Shown here piece after piece: positions 49,166 to 57,990 of a stretch of DNA of 64,000 nucleotides. A program made the position numbers and the translations under genes. Numbering within the stretch: the first letter of the stretch is position 1; every line of letters starts with the position of its first letter. The stretch is from Paraburkholderia sp. BCC1886. GTDB taxonomy: Bacteria > Pseudomonadota > Gammaproteobacteria > Burkholderiales > Burkholderiaceae. A model generated the notes under the pieces. That model was not told where the DNA came from and made no database searches. It saw only the letters and a list, made by a program, of their open reading frames with translations. Location: NCBI RefSeq assembly GCF_900996245.1, contig NZ_CAAJGK010000096.1, positions 348,244 through 412,243 on the forward strand. The letters run 5' to 3'.

Positions 49166-50731
49166 ATGACGAACAAGCATTCGCTGCCGGGCAGCGAACG
49201 TATCGAAGAGCACGACGCGAAAGTCGTCGGTCAGTGTGATCCGGCAGAACGTATCGAAGTATTCGTCATGCTGCGCCGTCGTCAGCAGGCGCAGTTCGAC
49301 GCCTTGATGAGCCGCATCGAGGCCGGCGACCCGAGCGTCACCCCGCTCTCGCGCGACGCGCTTGCGCAGGACTATGGCGCCGCCCCGGACGATATCGAAA
49401 AGGTCAAACGTTTCGCGAGCGAACACGGCTTGTCGGTGGCGCGCGAAGATGCGGCGGCGCGCTCGGTGGTGCTGGCCGGCACGATCGCGCAATTCCAGAC
49501 TGCATTCGGCGTTCAGTTGCAGCACTACGCGCCCCATGCCGCCGGGCAGGCGCAGTTTCGCGGACGCTCCGGCGCCATCACGTTGCCCGAAGACCTGGGC
49601 GGCGTGGTGCAGGCGGTGCTCGGACTCGACAACCGGCCGCAGGCGCGCCCGCACTTTCGCATCCGTCCGCCGTTCCATCCGGCCAAAGGACATCAGGTGT
49701 CGTTCACGCCGCTGCAACTCGCGACGCTCTATCAGTTCCCGCAAGGCGACGGCAGCGGTCAGTGCGTCGGCATCATCGAACTGGGCGGCGGCTATGAGAC
49801 CAGCGACCTCAGCGCGTACTTCGGCGGCCTCGGGGTTAGCTCGCCGACCGTGAAATCGATCGGCGTCGATCAGGGCAGCAATCAGCCGAGCGGCGACCCG
49901 AACGGACCGGACGGCGAGGTCACGCTCGACATCGAGATTGTCGGCGCCATTGCACCGGGCGCGACCATCGCGGTGTACTTCACGACCAATAGCGACGCCG
50001 GCTTTATCGACGCAGTCAGCCGCGCGGTGCACGACACCACGAATAAACCGTCGGTCATCTCCATCAGTTGGGGCGGGCCGGAGTCCAACTGGACCAGCCA
50101 GTCCATGCAGGCGTTCAACAGCGTGCTGCAAACCGCCGCGGCACTCGGTGTGACGGTGTGCGTGGCGTCGGGCGACAGCGGTTCGAGCGACGGCTCGGGC
50201 AGCGGCGACCAGGTCGACTTTCCTGCGTCGAGCCCTTATGTGCTGGCTTGCGGCGGCACGAATCTCACTGCAACGGGTACCTCGATTTCGCACGAAGTGG
50301 TGTGGAACGACGGCGAACAGGGTGGCGCGGGCGGCGGCGGTGTCAGCCATACGTTTGCCGTGCCGGTCTGGCAGAAAGGCCTCGCGGCCACGTCGTCGCA
50401 AGGCAGCAAAACGCCGCTCGCCGGACGCGGCGTGCCCGACGTGGCGGGCGACGCTTCGCCGGTCACCGGCTACAGCGTGCTGATCGACGGCACGCAGACG
50501 GTGGTGGGCGGCACCAGCGCGGTTGCGCCGCTCTGGGCCGCGCTGATCGCGCGGATCAATGCGGCCAAAGGCCAGCCCGCCGGGTTCATCAACCCCAAGC
50601 TGTACAAGGCGCCGGGCGCGTGCAACGACATTACGCAAGGCAATAACGGCAGTTTCGCGGCGTCTGCAGGTTGGGACGCCTGCACCGGACTCGGCAGCCC
50701 CAATGGCCAGAAGGTGGCCGCCGCGGTTTAG
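49166..50731 (+). CDS. S53-family serine-carboxyl peptidase (kumamolisin-like)
   Basis: 521 residues; a strong AGGAGG precedes the ATG. Residues 1-170 form the activation prodomain (PLSRDALAQDYGAAPDDIEKV, LAGTIAQFQTAFGVQL). The catalytic domain holds the E251-x3-D255 pair in DGEVTLDIEIVG, the oxyanion Asp337 in VASGDSGSS and nucleophile Ser451 in VGGTSAVAPLWA. Such peptidases are acid-active and self-processing. There is no Sec signal peptide, as in kumamolisin, so export, if any, uses another route or lysis. An S10-type peptidase gene follows after 56 bases on the same strand. Confidence 0.93.
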   Translation: MTNKHSLPGSERIEEHDAKVVGQCDPAERIEVFVMLRRRQQAQFDALMSRIEAGDPSVTPLSRDALAQDYGAAPDDIEKVKRFASEHGLSVAREDAAARSVVLAGTIAQFQTAFGVQLQHYAPHAAGQAQFRGRSGAITLPEDLGGVVQAVLGLDNRPQARPHFRIRPPFHPAKGHQVSFTPLQLATLYQFPQGDGSGQCVGIIELGGGYETSDLSAYFGGLGVSSPTVKSIGVDQGSNQPSGDPNGPDGEVTLDIEIVGAIAPGATIAVYFTTNSDAGFIDAVSRAVHDTTNKPSVISISWGGPESNWTSQSMQAFNSVLQTAAALGVTVCVASGDSGSSDGSGSGDQVDFPASSPYVLACGGTNLTATGTSISHEVVWNDGEQGGAGGGGVSHTFAVPVWQKGLAATSSQGSKTPLAGRGVPDVAGDASPVTGYSVLIDGTQTVVGGTSAVAPLWAALIARINAAKGQPAGFINPKLYKAPGACNDITQGNNGSFAASAGWDACTGLGSPNGQKVAAAV

Positions 50732-50787
50732 GCGGCGGCATGCCGCCGCCTGTCTACATAAGACTTGAACGAATCCAAGGAGCGATC

Positions 50788-52431
50788 ATGACGAATACCC
50801 AGCCGGCTTCCGATAGTCCGCAGTCGTCGCACGATTCCGGGAGCAAGGCGGCGGCCGTGCCGCACAAAGCCGGCGACCAGCCGTTCTTCGATCCCGTGGC
50901 GTACGGCAATGGGCCGGACGATTCCGTCACCGAGACGACGGAAACCGCGGCCGTGACGCATCACTCGACTACCATCGGCGGACACAGGATTGCGTATACG
51001 GCGACGGCGGGTCATCTGGTGATCGTCGACCCGAGCAGTTCGCAGCCCGAAGCGCGGATGTTCTACGTGGCCTTCACGCAGGACAGGCAGAAAGAGGAAA
51101 CCCGCCCGGTCACGTTCTTTTATAACGGCGGTCCGGGCTCGTCGTCCGTGTTCGTGCTGCTGGGGTCGTTTGCGCCACGCCGCATCAAGACGTCGATGCC
51201 GGGCTTCACGCCGCCCGCACCGTACTCGATGGAAGACAACCCGGACAGCCTGCTGGACAACAGCGACCTGGTGTTCGTCAATCCGGTCGGCACTGGGTAT
51301 TCGGCGGCTATTGCGCCGAAGAAAAATCGCGACTTCTGGGGCGTCGACCAGGACGCCGATTCGCTCAAGCAGTTCATCAAGCGCTTTCTCACCAAAAACA
51401 ACCGCTGGAATTCGCCCAAGTATCTGTATGGCGAGTCGTACGGCACCGCGCGCAGTTGCGTGCTGGCTTACCGTCTGCATGAAGACGGCGTCGATCTGAA
51501 CGGCATCACCTTGCAGTCGTCGATCCTCGATTACACGCAATCGGGCAATCCGGTTGGCACCCTGCCCACGGCTGCCGCCGACGCGTGGTATCACCAGAAG
51601 CTGGGCGTGACGCCCCGACCCGCCGATCTCGGCGCGTTCTCCGAAGAAGTCGCGCAATTCGCGCGAACGGATTATCTCGCGGCATTGCGCAAGACTCCGC
51701 CTACGGATTCGCCGACCGTCGACAAACTCAGCGAATACACGGGTATCGACAAAGCGACGCTGCTGGCATGGGGCCTCGACATCGCGGCGTACGACAGCCG
51801 CGGCAATTCGCTGTTCCTCACCACGCTGCTGAAGTCGAAGGGGCTCGCGCTCGGCGAGTACGACGGCCGGGTGACCGCCATCGAAACCGGCATTGCCGGC
51901 AAGATCGATCCGAACTCCGGCGGCAACGACCCGACCATGACGGCGGTCACCGGCGTGTACACGACGATGTGGAACGTGTACCTGAACGAGCAGTTGAAAT
52001 ACACGTCGAATTCGTCGTTCACCGATCTGAACGATCAGGCGTTCCAGTACTGGGACTTCGGTCATATCGATCCGACCGGTGCGCAGAAGGGGCTCGACGC
52101 CAAGGGCAACGTGATTCTCTACACCGCGGGCGATCTGGCCGCGGTCATGGCGCTCAATCCCGATTTGAAGGTGCTGTCCGCGAACGGGTTCTTCGATTAC
52201 GTGACGCCGTTCTATCAGACCGTCATCGATTTGCAGCAGATGCCGCTGGTGAGCGAGCAGGTCAGGCAAAACCTGTCGGCGCGGTTCTATCCGTCAGGAC
52301 ACATGGTCTATCTCGATGCCGGTTCGCGCACGGCGCTGAAAGCCGATCTCACGAAAATGTACGACTCGACGGTGGCCAACACGCAGGCGCTCGGCCGCAT
52401 TCGGGCTTTGCAGGCTCGTGCGGCAAAGTAG
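50788..52431 (+). CDS. S10-family serine carboxypeptidase-like protein
   Basis: 547 residues; AAGGAG precedes the ATG at 50788, and the longer frame upstream belongs to the previous gene's shadow. The triad is present: Ser217 in LYGESYGT, Asp470 in NGFFDYVTPF and His505 in YPSGHMVYL. FFYNGGPGSSS forms the oxyanion region and ENPDSLLDN-like DNPDSLLDNSDLVFVNPVGTG is typical of bacterial S10 members. No signal peptide is visible. With the S53 enzyme upstream it forms an endo- plus exopeptidase pair, both families favouring acid pH. Confidence 0.92.
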   Translation: MTNTQPASDSPQSSHDSGSKAAAVPHKAGDQPFFDPVAYGNGPDDSVTETTETAAVTHHSTTIGGHRIAYTATAGHLVIVDPSSSQPEARMFYVAFTQDRQKEETRPVTFFYNGGPGSSSVFVLLGSFAPRRIKTSMPGFTPPAPYSMEDNPDSLLDNSDLVFVNPVGTGYSAAIAPKKNRDFWGVDQDADSLKQFIKRFLTKNNRWNSPKYLYGESYGTARSCVLAYRLHEDGVDLNGITLQSSILDYTQSGNPVGTLPTAAADAWYHQKLGVTPRPADLGAFSEEVAQFARTDYLAALRKTPPTDSPTVDKLSEYTGIDKATLLAWGLDIAAYDSRGNSLFLTTLLKSKGLALGEYDGRVTAIETGIAGKIDPNSGGNDPTMTAVTGVYTTMWNVYLNEQLKYTSNSSFTDLNDQAFQYWDFGHIDPTGAQKGLDAKGNVILYTAGDLAAVMALNPDLKVLSANGFFDYVTPFYQTVIDLQQMPLVSEQVRQNLSARFYPSGHMVYLDAGSRTALKADLTKMYDSTVANTQALGRIRALQARAAK

Positions 52432-52453
52432 CGCAGGCGCGGAAGGTGAGGGA

Positions 52454-52487
52454 CGCGCGACACGGCGTAAGCACTCCGTGTCGCGCG
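52454..52487. terminator. Hairpin downstream of the S10 gene
   Basis: Perfect 12-bp arms CGCGCGACACGG and CCGTGTCGCGCG around a 10-base loop, 22 bases after the stop. No T-run follows, so it may terminate weakly or protect the message 3' end. Confidence 0.6.
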
Positions 52488-52579
52488 ACTAGTCCGGCGG
52501 CTATCAGCCCCCAAAGCGGCTGCAGGCAGGCTGCGTCACGGCAGCCTTGCTCGCCCCGGCATATTGGATGTGTTTTAAT

Positions 52580-52597
52580 TAGTCTGCGAATAGACTA
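52580..52597. promoter_or_regulatory. Small dyad upstream of the HNH-like gene
   Basis: TAGTCT and AGACTA are separated by six bases, 28 bases before the gene start, in an AT-rich stretch. It could be an operator over the promoter. Confidence 0.4.
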
Positions 52598-52625
52598 TTG
52601 CGTGCCGTTCCCGGTGCGCCCACGA

Positions 52626-53267
52626 ATGAACGCAGGTACTGCAAACAGGCTTTTCCGTTACGAATTGCATCATCCGCGCGGCATCTGCAATCAGGTGGCT
52701 TCACGGCGCCCGGCACGCCGACGCGGCTTGCGTATCGTCTTGCTGCTCGGCTGCGCCATTTTGCTGGCCTTGCGTCTGGACAGCGCCTTTGCGCAGGATG
52801 CCGGGATGCTCGACGAACGGGTCACCCAGCAGTCGATTGGCGAAACGATTTGCCGGCCGGGCTACGCGGACACGGTCGCGCCACCGTTCGACGAGTTGAT
52901 GGAGCATAAGACTTGGATGCTCGCACAGCGTGGCATCGATGCGGATGCCGGTATCGGTCTCGCGCTCGACAGGCATGTGCCGATCGTGCTGGGCGGATCG
53001 CCCGATGCGCCCGCCAATCTCGATCTGCTGCCATGGGGCGGCCAGCGGGGCGAGCGCCGTAAGGCTCGCGCCGCGGTTGCACTCAAACGCTGCGTCTGCG
53101 AGGGTCAGTTGAGCCTCGCCGAGGCGCAGGCGGCGATTCTCGGCAACTGGTCGGTGGTTTATTCGGGATTCAGCCAGAGCGCCTGCAATATCAACCGGCT
53201 GGATGTCGTCTCCGGCGACGGCGAGCGCGACGGCCAGCGTGGCGGAGGGCACGACGCGTCGCCTTGA
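52626..53267 (+). CDS. Exported HNH-nuclease-like protein
   Basis: 213 residues from the ATG at 52626. After a basic lead, LRIVLLLGCAILLALRLDSA ending in AFAQD is a signal peptide or anchor. The body matches small secreted HNH-type proteins: ETICRPGYADTVAPP, then ALDRHVPIVLGGSPDAPANLD where the family usually has DHLIPLELGG, then RCVCEGQLSLAEAQAAILGNW. The Asp-His pair of the HNH motif is altered to D-R-H and the second His is not obvious, so nuclease activity is doubtful. It is a lone gene with its own upstream dyad. Confidence 0.6.
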   Translation: MNAGTANRLFRYELHHPRGICNQVASRRPARRRGLRIVLLLGCAILLALRLDSAFAQDAGMLDERVTQQSIGETICRPGYADTVAPPFDELMEHKTWMLAQRGIDADAGIGLALDRHVPIVLGGSPDAPANLDLLPWGGQRGERRKARAAVALKRCVCEGQLSLAEAQAAILGNWSVVYSGFSQSACNINRLDVVSGDGERDGQRGGGHDASP

Positions 53268-53522
53268 GACGCTATTGGCGGAGCTGCGAGGCGGCCTGGT
53301 TTTTGCGCCTTGCTGTTGGGTAAGCCACATTTATCCGGATAGCACGTTATCGGGACAGGTGTTTTGCTATTTTTGACCTGGCTTATTCAGGTACAGTGCA
53401 CTGACGGCATTCTTAAGACCGTTTTTCGACACCATCCGCGTCGCTTTACTGTCGAAATCAGCCGTGCGGACAGTCATGCTGCCGTGCTGAAAACAGGACG
53501 AAACTCGCTGGGGAGATCTGAA

Positions 53523-53669
53523 ATGATTGCTTTCTATCTGACATTGGCCGCTTTGGGCGCCGCCGGCGCTGCACTGATCCGCGAACTGGCCGCCGCCGAA
53601 GCCCGCCAACGTGCCGCACTGCGCCCGGTGCGCGTTCAGTCGACCGACCGCGGGAATGTCCGGAGGTAA
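53523..53669 (+). CDS. Small single-helix membrane protein
   Basis: 48 residues: MIAFYLTLAALGAAGAALIR makes one transmembrane helix, followed by a basic, Arg/Ala-rich tail. GGGGAG stands nine bases before the ATG. The stop is five bases before the next start, so the two small genes are probably cotranscribed. I do not recognise it. The upstream 255 bases hold the dyad ACCTG-x7-CAGGT near 53374-53394 and are otherwise unexplained. Confidence 0.6.
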   Translation: MIAFYLTLAALGAAGAALIRELAAAEARQRAALRPVRVQSTDRGNVRR

Positions 53670-53674
53670 GCCAC

Positions 53675-53947
53675 ATGAACCTGATCGTGCGCAATATCGC
53701 GGAATCGTGCAGCGAGCAGGAAGTGCTGGAATTCCTCAAGCACGAACTCGGGCATTACGCGAAAAACATTGAAATTACCGACGCCGGCAAGCCCGGCGCT
53801 TACGCGACCGTGGAACTCGACCCGGAAGCGCCGCCCTACGTGGGCGAGGTGATCGCACGGCAGATCAGCGGCAAGCATCTAGGCGGAATGGCGCTCGAAG
53901 CGAGCGCCGATCTGTTCAGCGACGACGAACCTCCGCCAGCCCGCTAA
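53675..53947 (+). CDS. Small RRM-like hypothetical protein
   Basis: 90 residues; GGAGG precedes the ATG. The order LIVRNI (strand), EQEVLEFLKHEL (helix), NIEITD and AYATVEL (strands), VGEVIARQISG (helix) and GGMALEASA (strand) fits the beta-alpha-beta-beta-alpha-beta layout of an RNA-recognition fold. The aromatic residues of RNP1 are only partly kept. RNA binding is therefore an inference. It follows the 48-residue membrane protein gene after five bases. Confidence 0.65.
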   Translation: MNLIVRNIAESCSEQEVLEFLKHELGHYAKNIEITDAGKPGAYATVELDPEAPPYVGEVIARQISGKHLGGMALEASADLFSDDEPPPAR

Positions 53948-54012
53948 ACCGGGCAAGATCCAGCCAGACCACACTCGAGCGCCACGCCGCTCACAAGACC
54001 GGGCGCCGGGCC

Positions 54013-54903
54013 TCACGAGCGCGCGAGCAACACCCCCGCGAGCGCGACCACGAAGCCGGCAATCTGCACCGGCACCAGCATCTCGCCAAACCCGATATAG
54101 CCTTCGAGCGCGGCCAGCGGCGGTGCGAGGAACATCAGCGCGGTGGCACGGGCGGCGTCGCCGCGTCGGACCATCCACACCAGCAGCGTCACGCTGACGC
54201 CAGACAGCATCGCAATACCCCACGCCAGCGACGCCCACAACGTAGCCGAGGCCACCCAGCGATGCTCACCGAGCACGCCCACCAGCACCGCCGCCACCAG
54301 CGCCGCGCCAAAATTCTGTACGGCGCTCGCGCTGCGAATATCCGCTTTCGACAGAGAAGTCTTCTGGATCAGCGTGCCCGCCGTGATCGCGCCGATCGCT
54401 ACGATCGAAATGAGGATCACGAGCCACGACGGAGCGTGACCATTCGACATAGCGGGCGCGCCCGAAGCAGTCGACGCAGTCACGCCCAGCTTCGGCATGA
54501 GCACCAAAACGACGCCGGCCAGTCCCAAGGCCATGCCCGCCCAGCCGCGCTTCGACAGCCGTTCGCCGAATAGCGGCGCCGCCACGGCGGCCGTCGCGAG
54601 CGGTTGCAGCGCGCCGAGCAGGGCCATGATGCCCGCGCTCATTCCTTGCGCAACGGCCCAATAGCCGGCGCCGAGATACACCCCTTGAAGCAGCGCGCCG
54701 GCCAGCAGATGTTTGCCGGCTTCGCGGCCGGTCGGCCACGCGGCGCGGGCGACCAGCGCGGCGAGCGCAAAGATCAGCGCCGTTCCGCCGAAGCGCGCCA
54801 GCAGAAACAGGTTGGGGTCGGCATACGGGGTGATCGCGCGGGCGACCACGAATCCGGTCGACCACAACACGACGAATACGGCGGCAATCAGGGAAAGGAA
54901 CAT
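54013..54903 (-). CDS. EamA/DMT-family transporter
   Basis: 296 residues with ten hydrophobic segments in two EamA halves (FVVLWSTGFVVARAITPYADP and ISIVAIGAITAGTLIQKT). The family exports amino acids and metabolites; the substrate cannot be read from sequence. The start at 54903 gives the conserved MFLSLIAAVFVVLWS; the longer frame adds a polar lead. It lies 132 bases downstream of the UbiB-like gene on the same strand and converges with the RRM-like gene. Confidence 0.9.
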   Translation of the reverse strand: MFLSLIAAVFVVLWSTGFVVARAITPYADPNLFLLARFGGTALIFALAALVARAAWPTGREAGKHLLAGALLQGVYLGAGYWAVAQGMSAGIMALLGALQPLATAAVAAPLFGERLSKRGWAGMALGLAGVVLVLMPKLGVTASTASGAPAMSNGHAPSWLVILISIVAIGAITAGTLIQKTSLSKADIRSASAVQNFGAALVAAVLVGVLGEHRWVASATLWASLAWGIAMLSGVSVTLLVWMVRRGDAARATALMFLAPPLAALEGYIGFGEMLVPVQIAGFVVALAGVLLARS

Positions 54904-55035
54904 CGGCGGGACCGGAGTGAGAAAGCAGGATTGTGTCGGGGAGGCCGATACGTGTCTTGTTCGAAGCTGCAATCGTGTGGGAGCAGGCGCAGTGTTCAGC
55001 GAGCGGCCTCGCGGACTGACTGCGCGACTGCGCGA

Positions 55036-56595
55036 TCACCACATCAACAGCACCGTCCCTGCGCCAAGCAGACCGCCGCACAGCGCGCAAGCCCACAGCA
55101 AGGCGCGCGTTCGCCGGTATTCCCGGCCGATATCCGTTATCAGTTGCGCATGCTGGCGGGGCGTCTTCGCCCGATCGTGCTCCCGCTGCAGATAGCGCAC
55201 GGCCAGTTGCGGCACGCGCGGCAGCATATGCGCCAGATGCGGCAGTTCGCGCGAAATGCGTTTGATCCAGCCGCGATGGTCGACGTCGCGCCGCGCAATC
55301 TCCGCGAGTACGCCGCGCGTGATGCTCCACGTATCCGCGCCGGGATGCAGCGCGCGCGCCAGCATCTCCGCCTGCTGGAACGAGCGTTGTGCGGTGGCGA
55401 GCCGCCCGGGCACCGCGCCGTCGAACGGATGCACCGCGTGCAGCAGATGGTGAAACAGCGCACCTGCCGAGCGATCTTCCGGCGCGGCTGCGAAATGCGC
55501 TTCGGCGCGCGTGCGGAGTTCGGCTTCGAGCATTTCGTCGCGAGTGTCGTGCGGCACGTGGCCGGCATCGCGATGCATTTCGGCGAGCCGCCCGTAATCC
55601 TGATCGAACAGCGCGCTCGCGCCGTGCACGAAGAACTCGCGCTCGCCGGTCGACAGACTCGACATGATCGAAAACTCGGCTAGCACCAGCCGTCCCAGCG
55701 TGTCCGGCTCGATGCTCACACGCACGCGGCGAGCATCCAGCGTCGCGTGGAAGAAGCCGTGTTCGAACGCCTGCTCGGTGACCACCTCGACGATATGCGC
55801 GGCGAGCGGCGCCAGCTTTACGCGATGCGCATGCAAACCGGGCAGGTCGCTGGCCGGCAAGGTGTCGACGCGCTGCATGGTCAGCGTGAGGTTGGTGCAG
55901 AGATCCCAGATCACGTCCGGCACGACGATGCGCGCATCGCCGTCGAAATGATGGCCGGTCTGGCTCAGGTTGGCGGCTTCGGCGCGCAGGTCGAAACGGC
56001 GGAGGATGTCGTCGGTGAAGCTTTGCGCGAGCGCGCGTAATTTCAGGCGCCGCGCGCTCTTCGACAGTTTTTCCAGCCAGCGCGCGACCCAGCGCAACAG
56101 GGCGAGCTCGTCGCCGATCTGCTGCAACTGATCGGCGCGCACCAGCTTGATGACCACGTCGCGATGGCCGTTCACCGGCTCGACGAGGCGCGCGCGATGC
56201 GTCTGCTCAGCGAGACCCCCGCGAATCGGCACCAGCTCCACCGCGCTGAACAGCGTGGCGAGCGGGCGCCCGAACGCGCGGGCGAGCGCCTGCTCGGAGG
56301 CCTGCGGCCGCAGCGGAATTTCCAGGTGATCGATGGCGTCGATGGCGTCGTGCAACGTGCCGGCGGCGAGTTCGGGCCGCTCGGCCAGCGTCTGCGTGAA
56401 ACGGCTCGCCAGCGGGCCCAAGGTCGGCAACAGGCTGTGCAGACTTTGGGCGCTACGCCCGGACGCTTCCAGCCGGCCGGCGAGGTCGATCATCCAGTGC
56501 AGTTTGTGCTCGGGCGGCGCGGCCAGCCAAAGCAGGCGCGTGCCGTAACGCAGCGCGTGACCCAGCAGCAGTAAGCGGCGAAACAGTGGCGGCAT
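55036..56595 (-). CDS. UbiB/ABC1-like protein with eroded kinase motifs
   Basis: 519 residues. The overall plan is UbiB-like: LHSLLPTLGPLASRFTQTLAERPEL at the position of the KxGQ motif, AFGRPLATLFSAVELVPIRGGLAEQTHRARL for the Ala-rich loop, VVIKLVRADQ for the ATP-binding Lys, and C-terminal transmembrane helices. Key catalytic parts are missing: KFGQ is replaced by RFTQ, the HADPHPGN loop by FFHATLDARRV, and DFG by EFS. UbiB supports ubiquinone synthesis, but this copy is unlikely to be the functional UbiB. It may be a pseudokinase with a lipid-related role. Divergent from the DeoR gene. Confidence 0.7.
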   Translation of the reverse strand: MPPLFRRLLLLGHALRYGTRLLWLAAPPEHKLHWMIDLAGRLEASGRSAQSLHSLLPTLGPLASRFTQTLAERPELAAGTLHDAIDAIDHLEIPLRPQASEQALARAFGRPLATLFSAVELVPIRGGLAEQTHRARLVEPVNGHRDVVIKLVRADQLQQIGDELALLRWVARWLEKLSKSARRLKLRALAQSFTDDILRRFDLRAEAANLSQTGHHFDGDARIVVPDVIWDLCTNLTLTMQRVDTLPASDLPGLHAHRVKLAPLAAHIVEVVTEQAFEHGFFHATLDARRVRVSIEPDTLGRLVLAEFSIMSSLSTGEREFFVHGASALFDQDYGRLAEMHRDAGHVPHDTRDEMLEAELRTRAEAHFAAAPEDRSAGALFHHLLHAVHPFDGAVPGRLATAQRSFQQAEMLARALHPGADTWSITRGVLAEIARRDVDHRGWIKRISRELPHLAHMLPRVPQLAVRYLQREHDRAKTPRQHAQLITDIGREYRRTRALLWACALCGGLLGAGTVLLMW

Positions 56596-56801
56596 CGGTA
56601 TTTCTGTGGATGGTCGCGCGCGCCGAAAGCCGACGGAAAGCATCGGCGGCGCGGCCAGGGACGAACAGGTTAGCAGGAACTGTGCGGTCGGCGCGAGGGA
56701 CGCGCGCCGGCAGGTCCATCGGCGGGGCTTGCGTAATACAATACGGCGGCCTGCTCCACCCATGGCGAAACCCAGGTGTGCCGGCCTCCGGCCTTCAACA
56801 G

Positions 56802-57557
56802 ATGCTCGCAGAACAACGTCATCAATACATCCTGGCGCAAGTCGCCAAAACGGGCGCGCTTTCGGTTGCCGAACTGGTGCGCGAACTCAACGTATCGCGT
56901 GAAACGATCCGGCGCGATCTGAACGCGCTCGCCGGCCGCGGCTTGCTGGTCACCACGCATGGCGGAGCGTTGTCGAGCGATCGCCGCGAGCCCGACCTCG
57001 ATACCCGCGAAGCCGCCAACGCAGGCGCCAAGCGCGCTATCGGCGAACGCGCTGCGGAGTTCGTGCCGGACGGCGCATCGTTGATCATCGATTCAGGCAG
57101 TACCACGCAAGCGGTGGCGCGCGCGCTGCTCGACCGGCATCGGCTCGCGGTCTACACCAACGACTGGCGCATCGCGCTGCTGCTCGGCCGGCGCAACGAC
57201 AATCGTGTCACGGTGCTGGGCGGCGAGCTTTCCGATATCGAAGACGCCACCTTTGGGCTCGATACCGTTCATCAACTCACGCAATATCACGCGGACTTTG
57301 CGTTCATCGGCGCGGGCGGTATTTCGCCCGATGGTTATCTGACCGATTACAGCCGGATGGCCGCGGAAGTGCGAAGCCGCATGATCGATGCCGCCGACAT
57401 GGTGGTGGTGGTGGCCGATCACTCCAAGTTCGGCCGGGTCACGCCGGTGCGCATCAATGGCATCGAGTCGGCGCGATATCTGGTCACCGAACTCGCGCCG
57501 GAAAAGGCGATCAGCAAGGCGATCTCGGCGCACGGGCCGGAAATTCTCATCGCCTGA
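56802..57557 (+). CDS. DeoR/GlpR-family transcriptional regulator
   Basis: 251 residues from the ATG at 56802. The helix-turn-helix ALSVAELVRELNVSRETIRRDLNAL is the DeoR signature, and the effector domain has LIIDSGSTTQAVARAL, AFIGAGGISPDG and VVADHSKFGR, the phosphosugar-binding isomerase-like fold. The family usually responds to phosphorylated metabolites. Located upstream of the phosphonate operon on the same strand, it might sense a phosphonate breakdown product and bind the dyad at 57660-57691, but that link is only positional. Confidence 0.9.
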   Translation: MLAEQRHQYILAQVAKTGALSVAELVRELNVSRETIRRDLNALAGRGLLVTTHGGALSSDRREPDLDTREAANAGAKRAIGERAAEFVPDGASLIIDSGSTTQAVARALLDRHRLAVYTNDWRIALLLGRRNDNRVTVLGGELSDIEDATFGLDTVHQLTQYHADFAFIGAGGISPDGYLTDYSRMAAEVRSRMIDAADMVVVVADHSKFGRVTPVRINGIESARYLVTELAPEKAISKAISAHGPEILIA

Positions 57558-57990
57558 TCCACGGTACTGCCTGTCTTCGAGCACCTCGGGCCGCCTCAGT
57601 TGCCGGATGCCGCGGGCTCGCTGAAAGCACCGTCTGCAAAAAAAGCGTTTGGATATTATTGGCGAATTGTGTCAATTTTTGGAATTCGCCACAATCGTCA
57701 CGGCGTTGTCATTGAAACCTGTGATCCTTGCCGTGCCCGTTCAGGCGCGGCGGACAGCGCGAGTGTCGGAGGTCCGCGGCCAGTGAGCGGAAAAGACGGG
57801 CAGCGAAGTTGTCGGCAATCTGCAGAGCGCGCGAACCTGCGCGATTTGGCGCAGATTTGCACGACGACTCGCGAGAACGAGGCATCAGCAGTCACACGCA
57901 AAGCACACGCAAGCGGCGCAACCGCCGCTCGATCAAAACAGGTATCGGGTTGAATCCCGATCGTTGGGTTTAGCCTTTCGGAGAAGCGAC
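57558..57990. promoter_or_regulatory. Promoter region of the phn operon
   Basis: 433 bp with no convincing gene; a 117-codon frame across it lacks a ribosome site and recognisable content. The 57635-57720 part is AT-rich (AAAAAAAGCG, GATATTATTGG) and contains the dyad at 57660-57691, so it is the likely promoter. The downstream 270 bases are an unusually long leader. Confidence 0.5.
57660..57691. promoter_or_regulatory. Candidate operator of the phn operon
   Basis: TGGCGAATT and AATTCGCCA form a perfect 9-bp dyad with a 14-base spacer, so arm centres are about two helical turns apart. It stands about 300 bases before phnS and 102 bases after the DeoR gene. Either the DeoR protein or the downstream PhnR could bind it. 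Confidence 0.6.

Noticed and set aside
57600..57953. A 117-codon frame between the DeoR gene and phnS
   Set aside because: No ribosome site, no recognisable motif, and it covers the AT-rich promoter and dyad. More likely leader sequence.
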